NCBI GenBank assembly: GCA_000403255.2
Contig: KE159594.1
Coordinates: 186,001 to 250,000 of the forward strand
Length of the DNA stretch: 64,000 nt
Direction: 5' to 3'
DNA from: Lachnospiraceae bacterium 3-1
GTDB lineage: Bacteria > Bacillota > Clostridia > Lachnospirales > Lachnospiraceae
Made by a program: the position numbers and the translations under genes. Of this stretch, positions 9,819-18,859 are shown piece after piece; positions within the stretch are counted from its first letter, which is position 1; each line of letters begins with the position of its first letter. Below the pieces are notes generated by a model. It saw only the letters and a list, made by a program, of their open reading frames with translations. It made no database searches and was not told where the DNA came from.

Positions 9819-10269
9819 AAATTCTCCTTATCCGGTTCATCCAATGAAAAATCAGACAGCCTATCGCCCCTCCAATGGTATTCAGCAACATGTCATCCAC
9901 ATCAAAGCTGCCCACCTTTGATACCAATTGTATGGTTTCTACAATCAGACTGCATTCAAAACTAAAAAATACTGTACGTAAAAATGACCTGCATCTGGGA
10001 TAAAGAATGGGTAGAAAGAATCCAAAGGGAAGAAACGCTACAATATTTCCCACAAGATTCAATAAAACCGCCCCTGTGCCCAACGTGTGCCGATGTACAA
10101 TAAACCGCTTGATTTCTTTAAACAGTTCCAGATTGTAATGATATGTCCTTCCCTCAAACGTACGTCCCGTACTTTCTGCAAAAAACAAAAAATACGTCAA
10201 ACAAATAATATAGACTCCGAACATGATTTTGCTGCATATTCGGAGCGTCGCTTTATAATCTTTCTTCAA
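9796..10269 (-). CDS. VanZ-family membrane protein
   Basis: This 157-residue integral membrane protein has the VanZ pattern: a first helix ending FFAES, the stretch NLVGNIVAFLPFGFFLPIL in the second, a third helix with SLIVETIQL, then VGSFDVDDMLLNTIGGAIG before the last helix. VanZ proteins raise teicoplanin resistance by an unclear mechanism in Enterococcus, but most genomic homologues are not tied to resistance, and no van genes are nearby. The downstream small membrane protein overlaps its 3-prime end. Confidence 0.88.
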   Translation of the reverse strand: MKKDYKATLRICSKIMFGVYIICLTYFLFFAESTGRTFEGRTYHYNLELFKEIKRFIVHRHTLGTGAVLLNLVGNIVAFLPFGFFLPILYPRCRSFLRTVFFSFECSLIVETIQLVSKVGSFDVDDMLLNTIGGAIGCLIFHWMNRIRRIYETKEKK

Positions 10270-10280
10270 CTTTTCATCCT

Positions 10281-10433
10281 TTAAAATATAATGTCTGATT
10301 TACGCTTTAAGAGTCTTGCCCCACTTACAATTGCCAAGACTCCGCATACAATGCCGCTCACCAGGACAACTATGCCCAAGGCAATACTTCCAGCCCCTGT
10401 TACTGCCATTGTCTTGTATATTTTCTCGTTCAT
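10281..10433 (-). CDS. Small single-helix membrane protein, unknown function
   Basis: A 50-residue protein starting MNEKIYK, with one or two short hydrophobic Gly/Val/Ile-rich stretches (about 12-40) and a basic tail RLLKRKSD. I chose the ATG at 10433 because GGAGG stands eight bases upstream. A longer frame from 10472 would place that ribosome site inside the gene. Similar tiny proteins occur in related clostridia, but I do not know a function. It precedes the VanZ-like gene by 11 bases. Confidence 0.65.
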   Translation of the reverse strand: MNEKIYKTMAVTGAGSIALGIVVLVSGIVCGVLAIVSGARLLKRKSDIIF

Positions 10434-10513
10434 TCCTGTAACCTCCATCATACTCAGCCTGCGATACGGCATTTTTTAGAAAGAATCCTGCTGCCCGTCT
10501 TCTGGAAAATCAG

Positions 10514-11188
10514 TTATTTTGCGCCATACTGTGCATAATAATTGTCTATGGCTTCTTTCATTTCATCATTAATATATATATTTCCTTTATATGGTTTATT
10601 ATACAAATATTCTGTGACATCTTCCATGGTAACAATGGCATTCGCATCAAAACCATAGAGTTCTTTAATTTCCTCTAAGGCGCTCTTCTCCCCTTTGCCT
10701 CGTTCCATACGGTTTAATGACACCATCAATCCCTGAATCTTTATATCTGCTTGTGCCCGGATGATAGGAACTGTCTCTTCCATAGACTTACCAGAAGTAG
10801 TAACATCCTCAATAATCACTACCTTATCTCCATCTGCTAATTTACTTCCCAATAAAATCCCTGCATCACCGTGGTCCTTTTCCTCCTTGCGGTTGGAGCA
10901 ATAACGGATTTCCTTCCCATACAATTCACTATAAGCGATCGTAGTAGCAACACTCAAAGGAATTCCCTTATATGCTGGCCCAAATAATACATCAAAATCA
11001 TCTCCATAATGCTCATGAATTGCCTTCGCATAATATTCCCCTAGCTTACGAAGCTGCGCCCCTGTCACATAAGCGCCTGCATTCATAAAAAAAGGTGATT
11101 TTCTTCCGCTTTTTAAAATAAATTCACCAAATTTCAATACCTGACAGTCTACCATAAATTCAATAAATTCCTGCTTGTAACTTTCCAT
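10514..11188 (-). CDS. pyrE: Orotate phosphoribosyltransferase
   Basis: PyrE adds the ribose-phosphate of PRPP to orotate to give OMP in pyrimidine synthesis. The 224-residue protein shows LKSGRKSPFFMNAG at the orotate site, FGPAYKGIPLS, the catalytic-loop stretch RKEEKDHGDAG and the PRPP motif VVIIEDVTTSGKS. A C-terminal extension (about 195-224) is rich in Tyr and Asn. It is separated from pyrC-F-K-D, which lie about 18 kb away. No PyrR-type binding loop was recognised in its leader. Confidence 0.97.
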   Translation of the reverse strand: MESYKQEFIEFMVDCQVLKFGEFILKSGRKSPFFMNAGAYVTGAQLRKLGEYYAKAIHEHYGDDFDVLFGPAYKGIPLSVATTIAYSELYGKEIRYCSNRKEEKDHGDAGILLGSKLADGDKVVIIEDVTTSGKSMEETVPIIRAQADIKIQGLMVSLNRMERGKGEKSALEEIKELYGFDANAIVTMEDVTEYLYNKPYKGNIYINDEMKEAIDNYYAQYGAK

Positions 11189-11295
11189 TCTTTTTATTCT
11201 CCTTACACCATAGCCATTTGGCCATTTTCATTTTCCAAAATCACCCACTTGTGGCAATCACATGCCTTGGAAATGCATCGTTAAATATTTTCCCA

Positions 11296-11324
11296 ATTTT
11301 ACCACATTTATAATCTATATTCAA
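11296..11324 (-). promoter_or_regulatory. Promoter of pyrE
   Basis: TTGAAT (11324-11319), a 17-base spacer and TAAAAT (11301-11296) preceded by TGG form a good sigma-A promoter with an extended -10. The leader to pyrE is about 100 bases and holds a small GGCCAAATGGC palindrome. The 319-base gap 11189-11507 holds this leader and promoter and, facing the other way, the GH16 operator and promoter. I saw no gene in it. Confidence 0.7.
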
Positions 11325-11391
11325 CTATTTTTCTTTGAGTCTGCATTCTATTCCTTTGGCAGCCCAACGCAAAAATAACAAAATAATAACT

Positions 11392-11453
11392 GTCATGAAT
11401 CTGATATTTTTTTCAAATTGATAATATACACAAAAATTTAATTACTATATAAT
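11392..11453 (+). promoter_or_regulatory. Putative glucan-regulon operator and promoter of the GH16 gene
   Basis: Bases 11392-11415 begin GTCATGAATCTGATATTTTT. Near-identical copies (22/24) stand before the ABC operon (21376-21353, minus) and the GH94 pair (21435-21458, plus). The -10 box TATAAT (11448-11453) starts after exactly 32 bases, as at the other sites. The -35 region is poor (TATACA), which fits an activator-dependent promoter. The AraC-type protein at 26872-27657 is the obvious candidate binder, by inference only. Confidence 0.75.
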
Positions 11454-11585
11454 CATTTTTACCATAAAATCTATAATGTTTGCTTTTTTATACTTAGGAA
11501 GGGGGTTATGAAAAAATATAAATTTATGGTAACAAACCAAGGAGAAATCATTGCCGCCCAAATGAATGGGAGAAAGGAAAACAAA

Positions 11586-14500
11586 ATGGACAAAACAAAA
11601 CGGAACAGGCTCCTGGCATTTGCCGTGGCGCTGGCCATGGTATTTACTTCTGTAATGACGCCGTCTGTCCAGGCAGAAGCCGCATCTAGAGGTAAAACTG
11701 TAAAAAATGTAAAATTAAAGATCGGAAAAAAGACTGTGACCAATAAAACATACACTATGACAGCTGGCCAAAAAAAGACAATAAAAGTAACAGTTGCCCC
11801 AAAGACAGCCAAAAAGAACATCACATTCAAATCCAGCAAGAAAAAAGTAGCGACAGTGACTAAAAAGGGAGTCATCACTGCCAGATCTGCCGGAAAAACA
11901 ACAATTACAGTAACTGTTACTGGAAAAGACAAAAAGAAAACGAAAAAGACTGTCAAATTGATAGTCAAGAAGGCCACAGCAGTAAAGAGCATCAAATTAA
12001 CGATTGGAAAAAAAACTGTGACCAATAAAACATATACCATGACATCTGGCCAGACGAAGAAACTAACTGTAACAGTTTCACCGAAAACAGCAAAGAAAAG
12101 CATTGCATTTAAATCTGCTAACCGACGAGTTGCAACCATAAATAAAAGAGGAACAATTACTGCTAAATCCGCCGGAAAAACGAAAATTACAGTAACTGTC
12201 ACAGGAAAAAACAAAAAGAATAAGAAAGCATACATCAACTTGACAGTAAAAAAACCTGGCAATAATGATAACAACAACAATAACAATGATAACAATGATA
12301 ACAACGATAACAATAATAATGATAACACAAAAGAAATACCCGTAACCAGTGTAACAGCAACCATTTCTCCATCTTCCATACAGGTTGGGGCGACGGCACA
12401 GGTGCGCGCTGCTGTACAACCGGGAAATGCAACCAACAAGACCCTTACTTATTCCTCAGGAAACAAAGCGGTAGCTTCTGTGGACAGTGGGGGAAAAGTT
12501 GTGGGTATTAGCGCAGGCAAAACAGCTATTACTGTAAAATCTGCAAATGGAAAAACCGCATCCGTGTCTGTGACAGTTGTGGAAGCGCCTACAACAGGGA
12601 AGACGGATTTGTCCTATGACGGATATAATCTGAAATGGGAAGACAATTTTGATGGAACCAGCCTCAGCAGGGAAGACTGGAATGTAGAAACACATGACCC
12701 CGGATGGGTAAACAACGAGCTCCAGGCATACGTTGATTCAGAGGAAAATATTTTCCTTAAAGATGGCAACCTGGTGCTTAAGCCTGTGGAAAAGGCAAAC
12801 GAGGACGGAACGGTATCCTATACTTCCGGACGTATCAATACACAGAATAAGCACAACTTTAAATATGGATTATTTGAAGCCAAGGTTAAAGTTCCAAAGG
12901 GCCAAGGATTCCTTCCTGCATTCTGGATGATGCCAGCCAACGAAAACCTCTACGGACAGTGGCCCAGATGCGGGGAAATAGATATTATGGAAGTGCTTGG
13001 GCATGAGACCAATAAGTCTTATGGAACCATCCATTATGGAAACCCCCACAGTGAGAGCCAGGGAAATTACACTTTAGCCAGCGGAGATTTTTCAGAAGAG
13101 TATCACGTATTTAACGTGGAATGGGTGCCTGGAAAGATCAGCTGGTATGTGGACGGAACGCTTATCCATACAGAAGATGACTGGTATTCTGCGACAGAAG
13201 GCCAGGGCGAAATCAGCTATCCAGCGCCCTTTGACCAGCCATTTTATATCATTCTGAATCTGGCTGTAGGCGGAAGCTGGCCGGGCAACCCAGATGAGAC
13301 AACGGATATTGCAAGTTCTGCATTTTATGTGGATTATGTACGGGCATACCAGAAAGACAGCTATGACGAAAATGTACAGAAGCCCATCAAAGACGTTGTA
13401 TTAAGAGATCCGGATGCAAACGGAAATTATGTGATAAACGGAAACTTTGCCGTACAGGAAGATCTTACCGACAGCAAAGACTGGAGTTTCCTTACAACAC
13501 TTGGCGGAGAAGGCACAGCATCCATCCAAAATAATGAGATAGCCATCCACACGACGGCCGCTGGAACTGCAGATTACAGCATCCAGCTTGTACAGCCTAA
13601 TCTTCCTATGAAAAAGGGTGGGGTATACCAGCTTACCTTCGATGCATATGCTGACAGCCCCAGGACAATGAAAGTCGACATATCGGCCCCAGACAGGTCT
13701 TACCGCAGATATCTCAATGATACGGCAGTAGATTTAACAACAAGAAAGCAAACATATACCTATAGCTTTACCATGGGTGACAATGATGATGCCAACGCAC
13801 GGCTGGAATTTAATTTAGGTGCGTCTGAATCAACCGCAAACGTACATATCAGCAATGTATCTTTGAAGAAGACAGACGAGATTGTGATTGAAGAAGGCAA
13901 AAAGACAGTCCTGGCAGACGGAAATTATGTCTATAACGGCAGCTTCCAGGAAGGAGAAGGACGTCTTGGCTACTGGAACGTAACGAAGAATCCAGGGTCA
14001 GAAGTAAAGGTAACAAATGAGAATAATATCCGGCGGCTGATGATCAATGCCCCAGAAGGAACATCACCCCAGAATCCTGTCATTGTTTCTCAAGAAGAAC
14101 TGGCGCTGACAGAAGGGAATACCTATGCCCTGAGTTTGAAGGCAGAAGGGGAAAATGGAAAGAGTATCCGACTGAAAGCAGCAGGGAAGGACTTTACCTT
14201 TGCCCTTGCAGGGGAAGAGAAAGAATATGCGGATAAGCTTGTTTTGGACACGAAGCCGACTGATACCAACATTGCATTCTATATCGAACAGCCAGGCGTC
14301 TTTTACATTGACGACGTCAGAATTGAGGAAGACAGCCTGATTAAAAACGGAAGCTTCAACGCAGGATTTGCAGGTTATGAGGCGTTTGTGGATGGAAGTG
14401 CAGCTGCTGAGTATGTAGTGGACAGCCTGAGCGAAGATAATGCGGCAGACTTCAGCATTAAGGATACCGGCGATGCAGACTGGAAGATTCAGTTGAAGCA

Positions 14501-15320
14501 AAATAATGTAAGGCTGGAAGAAGGCCAATGGTACAGGCTTTCCCTGAAAGCGAAATCAAGTATAGAAAGAAAACTGATGTTTGCTATCCAAAGGGACGGG
14601 GTAAAGCATAATGACGATTGGACGCCTTATTCCAATCAGAAAATAGTGGATCTGGGCGGAGAATACCAGATTTATACGGATGAATTCCAGATGACGGAAG
14701 TTTCCGATAACGAAGCGGTATTCAGCATTTCCATGGGTGCAGTGGGAGGCGCTCAGATTACAACACAGCACCGCATTTGCATTGACGATATCAGCCTGGA
14801 GAAAATTGAAGCTCCTGAAACGCCTCCTGTCCAGCAGCAGCCAGGAGAAGACTTACTGGGAGACGGAAATTTTACCGATGGAAAAGGCGCATGGATTGAA
14901 AATGTCATTGCTCCTGGAGAAGCTGCAGTTACTTTTGAAAATGGCAATGCAAAATTTGATATCGCAAATGTTGGAACCGCAGATTGGAACGTTCAGTTAA
15001 AGCGTCCAGGCATCACCCTGCAAAAAGGCAAAACTTATACCATCAGCTTTAGCGCAACCTCTACCGCAGCCCGGGACATTAAAGTTGCTCTATTAAGTGA
15101 AAAAAATGACTGGTACGGCGGAGCGGACTTGTCATTGGAGGCAAATCAGGAAATGCCGTTAACCTTTGACTTTACCATGGAGCAGGAGACAGATTTGAAT
15201 GCAGCATTGGTGGTTTCCATGGGGAAGATAGAAAATAAAGATACCCCTGTATCATCGATTACCCTGAAAGGCTTCTCATTGATTTTGAAAGAGGAGGCGC
15301 AAGAAAATCCGGCAAGCTAA
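11586..15320 (+). CDS. Secreted multidomain endo-beta-glucanase (GH16, laminarinase type) with Ig-like and CBM4_9 domains
   Basis: This 1244-residue exported enzyme likely cuts beta-1,3 or mixed-linkage glucans outside the cell. Order: signal peptide ending near QAEA (about 30); two Lys-rich Big_2-type Ig repeats (about 35-215) that are near copies of each other; an Asn/Asp-rich linker (about 222-245); a third Big_2 repeat (about 250-338); GH16 (about 343-590) with the catalytic GEIDIME, nucleophile E464, D466 and acid/base E469; then four CBM4_9-like modules (about 610-762, 777-915, 916-1075 and 1088-1235). No LPXTG or SLH anchor is seen. The ATG at 11586 gives the cleanest signal peptide. 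An ATG at 11508 with AGGAAGGGGG close upstream would add 26 residues and remains possible. Confidence 0.93.
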   Translation: MDKTKRNRLLAFAVALAMVFTSVMTPSVQAEAASRGKTVKNVKLKIGKKTVTNKTYTMTAGQKKTIKVTVAPKTAKKNITFKSSKKKVATVTKKGVITARSAGKTTITVTVTGKDKKKTKKTVKLIVKKATAVKSIKLTIGKKTVTNKTYTMTSGQTKKLTVTVSPKTAKKSIAFKSANRRVATINKRGTITAKSAGKTKITVTVTGKNKKNKKAYINLTVKKPGNNDNNNNNNDNNDNNDNNNNDNTKEIPVTSVTATISPSSIQVGATAQVRAAVQPGNATNKTLTYSSGNKAVASVDSGGKVVGISAGKTAITVKSANGKTASVSVTVVEAPTTGKTDLSYDGYNLKWEDNFDGTSLSREDWNVETHDPGWVNNELQAYVDSEENIFLKDGNLVLKPVEKANEDGTVSYTSGRINTQNKHNFKYGLFEAKVKVPKGQGFLPAFWMMPANENLYGQWPRCGEIDIMEVLGHETNKSYGTIHYGNPHSESQGNYTLASGDFSEEYHVFNVEWVPGKISWYVDGTLIHTEDDWYSATEGQGEISYPAPFDQPFYIILNLAVGGSWPGNPDETTDIASSAFYVDYVRAYQKDSYDENVQKPIKDVVLRDPDANGNYVINGNFAVQEDLTDSKDWSFLTTLGGEGTASIQNNEIAIHTTAAGTADYSIQLVQPNLPMKKGGVYQLTFDAYADSPRTMKVDISAPDRSYRRYLNDTAVDLTTRKQTYTYSFTMGDNDDANARLEFNLGASESTANVHISNVSLKKTDEIVIEEGKKTVLADGNYVYNGSFQEGEGRLGYWNVTKNPGSEVKVTNENNIRRLMINAPEGTSPQNPVIVSQEELALTEGNTYALSLKAEGENGKSIRLKAAGKDFTFALAGEEKEYADKLVLDTKPTDTNIAFYIEQPGVFYIDDVRIEEDSLIKNGSFNAGFAGYEAFVDGSAAAEYVVDSLSEDNAADFSIKDTGDADWKIQLKQNNVRLEEGQWYRLSLKAKSSIERKLMFAIQRDGVKHNDDWTPYSNQKIVDLGGEYQIYTDEFQMTEVSDNEAVFSISMGAVGGAQITTQHRICIDDISLEKIEAPETPPVQQQPGEDLLGDGNFTDGKGAWIENVIAPGEAAVTFENGNAKFDIANVGTADWNVQLKRPGITLQKGKTYTISFSATSTAARDIKVALLSEKNDWYGGADLSLEANQEMPLTFDFTMEQETDLNAALVVSMGKIENKDTPVSSITLKGFSLILKEEAQENPAS

Positions 15321-15346
15321 ACAGAGCTGGCACCCTTGAAGCAAGT

Positions 15347-15377
15347 CAAATACCCCGCCCCTTAGGCGGGGTATTTG
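15347..15377. terminator. Two-way terminator hairpin between GH16 and GH3 genes
   Basis: The arms CAAATACCCCGCC (15347-15359) and GGCGGGGTATTTG (15365-15377) form a perfect 13-bp stem with a five-base loop. The A/T ends act as weak U-tracts in either direction. It lies between converging genes that stop at 15320 (plus) and 15441 (minus). Confidence 0.8.
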
Positions 15378-15440
15378 CACCCGCAGGGCACTTACCCTCG
15401 CGGGAATAAACTCTAAACTTAATGATATGTCCTGAATATA

Positions 15441-17888
15441 TTACCCCAGCCTTCCTGCCATGGCAATCACCCGTCCTGCGCAAGCGCAAATATCATCTTT
15501 TGTCAACTCTCCCCTCTCATATGCTTTTCTGATATCTGCATCATCCTCTGGATTTCCCGGCATGATAATATCATTCCCAGCAGCAACACATTTCCACGGC
15601 ACACTTCCGTCTTCTGGAATCGTTGTATTCCAGTCTGACATAATCACGCCTTCAAATCCCCACTCCTTACGCACCACAGTTGTGCAGATATCTCCATTAT
15701 TTGCCGCATGAACGCCATTAATCAGGTTATAAGAAGACATAATGGCTATGGGAGCGCTTTTCTTTACCGCAATCTCAAACCCACGAAGATAGATTTCCCG
15801 AAGCGCTCGTTGAGAAATACAAGCATCCAGCCCCATCCGGTTATCCTCCTGGTTATTGCAGGCAAGATGCTTGATGGTTACGCCACACTTTCCACTCTCC
15901 TGCACCCCAGAGGTTACGGCCGCTGCCAACATCCCTGACAAATATGGATCCTCGGAATAATATTCAAAATTGCGCCCACACAAAGGGTTTCTTTGAATAT
16001 TCATCCCTGGAGCCAGCCACAAATCCACATAAAATTCCTCCATCTCCACCGCAATGGCTTGTCCAAACCTCTTCATCACCTCTGTATCCCAGGTCTGCGC
16101 CAATAATGTGCCAACGGGAAATGCTGTGCAAAACTGATAGTAAGTATCTGCATCCTCATGGTATTCCATTTCTTCCAAAAATCCATTCTCTAAAGAACCC
16201 AGAACTCCAACCCCATACACGGAATCTGTCTTCCTATCTACCTGATAGCTTTGCCGCAGACGAAGCCCAGCGGGACCATCTGCCATAACCAGAGAACGTA
16301 TTCCATACTTTTTCTCTAACCCTTCTGATGTTTCTCCGGCTGAGCCAGGCACCCGAACCCCAGCAGAGCCAAGGTTGCTGGTCCCTTGGGTGATGTTTCC
16401 ATACAGAAGAGGAATCACTTCTTCCACAGACTGCTCAACGGCAATTGGCTTTTTTTCTTCCCTCTTCTCTGCTTTGGGAAGGAATTGAAAAACAGGTATT
16501 TTCTGTTCCCTTTCCAATTTCATCCATTCTTCCGCCCTATTTCTTACCGCTTCTGTCCTAGCTATATCCTGGAATGCTGCCTGCTTCGGACATATTTCTT
16601 CTGTCTCTTCCAAAATTACTGTTTCTGGAACTGTAAGGAATGCTGCCAGCTTTAAAGATGCAGAATGATTCCCAATCCACAGGCCATACATGCCCCCTTC
16701 CACAATCCAGGCCAGCTTTTCTTCCGAGAAGCTGGCAAACTGCTTCTGTTCAATAACAACCGTAACCCTCTGACTCTCTCCTGGCTCCAAAGAACCTGTC
16801 TTGACAAATCCTGCCAGCCGCTTATATTCTTTTCCAAGACTTGTCTGGGGTGGCGTTACATAAATCTGCACCACCTCCCTGCCAGAATAAAAGTCTCCTG
16901 TATTTGTCACAGTAACTGTCACCGCAACTTCTGTTTCCAGTACCTTAAGCTTTTCAAATTCAATCGAAAAATCCGTATAAGAAAGTCCATAACCAAACGG
17001 GAATAGCGGTTCTATTCCAAAATTGTCAAAATACCGATATCCCACATATATTCCTTCCTTGTACTCTTCCCTTTTCAAGTTTCCCTTCAAATATCCAAAA
17101 TTTTCCGCAAAAGGATAATCCCCATAATGTTTTGCCCATGTAGCAGTCAGCCTCCCTCCTGGCATGGCCTTTCCAAAGAGCACATCTGCAACTGCATGAC
17201 CTCCTTCCTGGCCAGGCAGGGAAATGTTTAAAACCGCCTGGATGTTTCCTGCTTCCTGCAAAATATCTGTCAGCTCTATGGGTGCGCCCACATTCAAAAG
17301 TAACGCAATAGGTATATTTTTCTGATTCAGATATAAAATATCTTCTCTCTCCCTTGCGCTTAAATAATAATCGCCCTCTTCCTTACGGCGGTCTTTCCCC
17401 TCACCGGAAATGCGGCTGAGTACATAAACAACTGCCGAAGCCCCTTTGATATCCTCTTCTTCTATTTTTCGTCCCTCCGGCAAGGCAAAAGGATTTGTTG
17501 CATAAGCATCAAATGGATTATCCACCTGTTTCGCATCCTTTAGAACCTTTTGCTTCCATTTATTTCTTGCATCCTCATAACAGTTCTGGTAATCCAACAG
17601 CCATCTCTCACTTGTGATACATGCGCCCGCTTCTTTCATCCCTTTGTATATGGAGATATTCTCCCGATTATTTACATCCCCAGAACCCGTCCCACCTTTG
17701 ACCGTTTTCTCTGCTCCACTGCCAAACAGTGCAATCGGCTCTGAAAGCTCCAAGGGAAGCATTCCTTCATTTTTCAAGAGAACGAACCCTTCGGCCGCCA
17801 GCTCTCTACTCAGTCTGCCATGCATAAGTTCCCTGTTTGAAATTTCTTTTTCCATGGTTCCGCTGTGAACCTGTCTCATTACTGCCAT
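15441..17888 (-). CDS. GH3 beta-glucosidase with swapped (C-first) domain order
   Basis: A cytoplasmic beta-glucosidase of 815 residues without a signal peptide. The usual GH3 order is reversed. The protein opens with the GH3 C-terminal domain (AAEGFVLLKNEGMLPL, then FGSGAEKTVKGGTGSGDV), continues with a fibronectin-III-like part (VTNTGDFYSGREVVQIYV) and ends with the catalytic barrel, where GVIMSDWNTT carries the nucleophile Asp near the C-terminus. This order is known from Butyrivibrio and Ruminococcus beta-glucosidases. The start at 17888 sits six bases after GGAG. It is the fourth gene of the sugar ABC operon, 123 bases after the second permease, so it likely hydrolyses imported glucan oligomers. 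Confidence 0.92.
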   Translation of the reverse strand: MAVMRQVHSGTMEKEISNRELMHGRLSRELAAEGFVLLKNEGMLPLELSEPIALFGSGAEKTVKGGTGSGDVNNRENISIYKGMKEAGACITSERWLLDYQNCYEDARNKWKQKVLKDAKQVDNPFDAYATNPFALPEGRKIEEEDIKGASAVVYVLSRISGEGKDRRKEEGDYYLSAREREDILYLNQKNIPIALLLNVGAPIELTDILQEAGNIQAVLNISLPGQEGGHAVADVLFGKAMPGGRLTATWAKHYGDYPFAENFGYLKGNLKREEYKEGIYVGYRYFDNFGIEPLFPFGYGLSYTDFSIEFEKLKVLETEVAVTVTVTNTGDFYSGREVVQIYVTPPQTSLGKEYKRLAGFVKTGSLEPGESQRVTVVIEQKQFASFSEEKLAWIVEGGMYGLWIGNHSASLKLAAFLTVPETVILEETEEICPKQAAFQDIARTEAVRNRAEEWMKLEREQKIPVFQFLPKAEKREEKKPIAVEQSVEEVIPLLYGNITQGTSNLGSAGVRVPGSAGETSEGLEKKYGIRSLVMADGPAGLRLRQSYQVDRKTDSVYGVGVLGSLENGFLEEMEYHEDADTYYQFCTAFPVGTLLAQTWDTEVMKRFGQAIAVEMEEFYVDLWLAPGMNIQRNPLCGRNFEYYSEDPYLSGMLAAAVTSGVQESGKCGVTIKHLACNNQEDNRMGLDACISQRALREIYLRGFEIAVKKSAPIAIMSSYNLINGVHAANNGDICTTVVRKEWGFEGVIMSDWNTTIPEDGSVPWKCVAAGNDIIMPGNPEDDADIRKAYERGELTKDDICACAGRVIAMAGRLG

Positions 17889-17912
17889 CATTTTCTCCTT
17901 TCTATTGCAAAG

Positions 17913-17967
17913 AGCGTGTTGGAACATCCTCTCCGCCATTTGGCAGAAAGCAACTTCCAAACACGCT
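17913..17967. terminator. Intra-operon hairpin before the GH3 gene
   Basis: The arms AGCGTGTTGGAA (17913-17924) and TTCCAAACACGCT (17955-17967) enclose a smaller GCCA/TGGC hairpin. On the operon strand no T-run follows, so this is more likely a processing or partial-stop hairpin that lowers GH3 output relative to the transporter. On the plus strand a T-run (CTTTTTCG) follows. Confidence 0.45.
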
Positions 17968-18011
17968 TTTTCGTTACATTCTGGAACTGTCTTCTATAAC
18001 ATCTATACTAT

Positions 18012-18857
18012 TTATTCTTTCACTCCTCCAAGGGTTACACCTGCAATAATATATTTTGACAGGAACAGATACACAAGAATAATTGGCACAATCGCTACCA
18101 AAATCATCGTATATATTTTTCCCATATCAAAATTCATATAATCCGCTCCCCGCAATGTGGCAATCAAAATCGGCACTGTCATCTTATCCTTTGACTGAAT
18201 CACCAAGGCTGGAACGAAATAATTATTCCAGGAGCCTACAAAGGTAAAAATTGCCTGTACTGCAATCGCCGGTTTCATAATCGGAATCACAATCCGGTTA
18301 AAGGTTCGAAATTCCCCGGAACCGTCAATCCTTGCCGCCTCTATCAATGACATTGGAAGAGAAGACTGTAGATAACTGTACATAAAATAAAACACGGCCG
18401 GAGACGCAATGGATGGGATAATCAACGGCAGCAGGGAATCATACATGCCCAGATTTGTAACCAACCGTAAAAATCCCATTGCAGTAACCTGTGTAGGCAT
18501 AACAAGAATAGCCATTATAAATGTAAATGCTGCTTTCTTTAATTTAAAATTATACGCATACAGACCATAAGCTGTCAATGAAGAAAAATATGTACAGATT
18601 GCCGCTGAACAACCAGAAACAATCAAACTGTTTAAAATTCCCCGGAACATAGGAAAGGTTCCGTCATTTGCAACATTCTTTAGATTTTCCAGCAAATAGC
18701 TTCCTGGAAGAGCAGAAAAGCCTTTTTGTAAATCTGCATGGGACCTTGTAGCGTTGACAAACAGGATATAAAAGAAAAACAAACACATAAATGACAGGAG
18801 CACCAGCAGCACATGTGCAAAAATGCTTCGTAAATGGTTTGGGCTCTTTGATTTCAT
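18012..18857 (-). CDS. Carbohydrate ABC transporter permease (MalG/LacG type)
   Basis: A 281-residue inner-membrane permease with six predicted helices. The EAA loop reads EAARIDGSGEFRTFNRIVIPIMKP split over residues about 190-213, the contact site for the shared ATPase of CUT1 sugar importers. The start lies two bases from the stop of the first permease. The operon (binding protein, permease, permease, GH3) has no ATPase, which is usual for Gram-positive CUT1 systems that use a common MsmK-like subunit encoded elsewhere. The likely substrate is a beta-glucan oligosaccharide, judged from neighbours. Confidence 0.93.
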   Translation of the reverse strand: MKSKSPNHLRSIFAHVLLVLLSFMCLFFFYILFVNATRSHADLQKGFSALPGSYLLENLKNVANDGTFPMFRGILNSLIVSGCSAAICTYFSSLTAYGLYAYNFKLKKAAFTFIMAILVMPTQVTAMGFLRLVTNLGMYDSLLPLIIPSIASPAVFYFMYSYLQSSLPMSLIEAARIDGSGEFRTFNRIVIPIMKPAIAVQAIFTFVGSWNNYFVPALVIQSKDKMTVPILIATLRGADYMNFDMGKIYTMILVAIVPIILVYLFLSKYIIAGVTLGGVKE

Positions 18858-18859
18858 AG

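Noticed and set aside
9796-10269. VanZ-like gene as a glycopeptide-resistance determinant
   Set aside because: No vanHAX, vanRS or D-Ala-D-Lac ligase genes are nearby. VanZ-family proteins are widespread without resistance.
11471-12439. Long minus-strand open frame (322 codons) opposite the GH16 gene, apparently very hydrophobic
   Set aside because: It is the mirror of the Lys/Asn/Thr-rich Ig repeats (AAA, AAC and ACA codons read backward give Phe, Val and Cys/Leu). It has no ribosome site and the plus-strand gene is clear.
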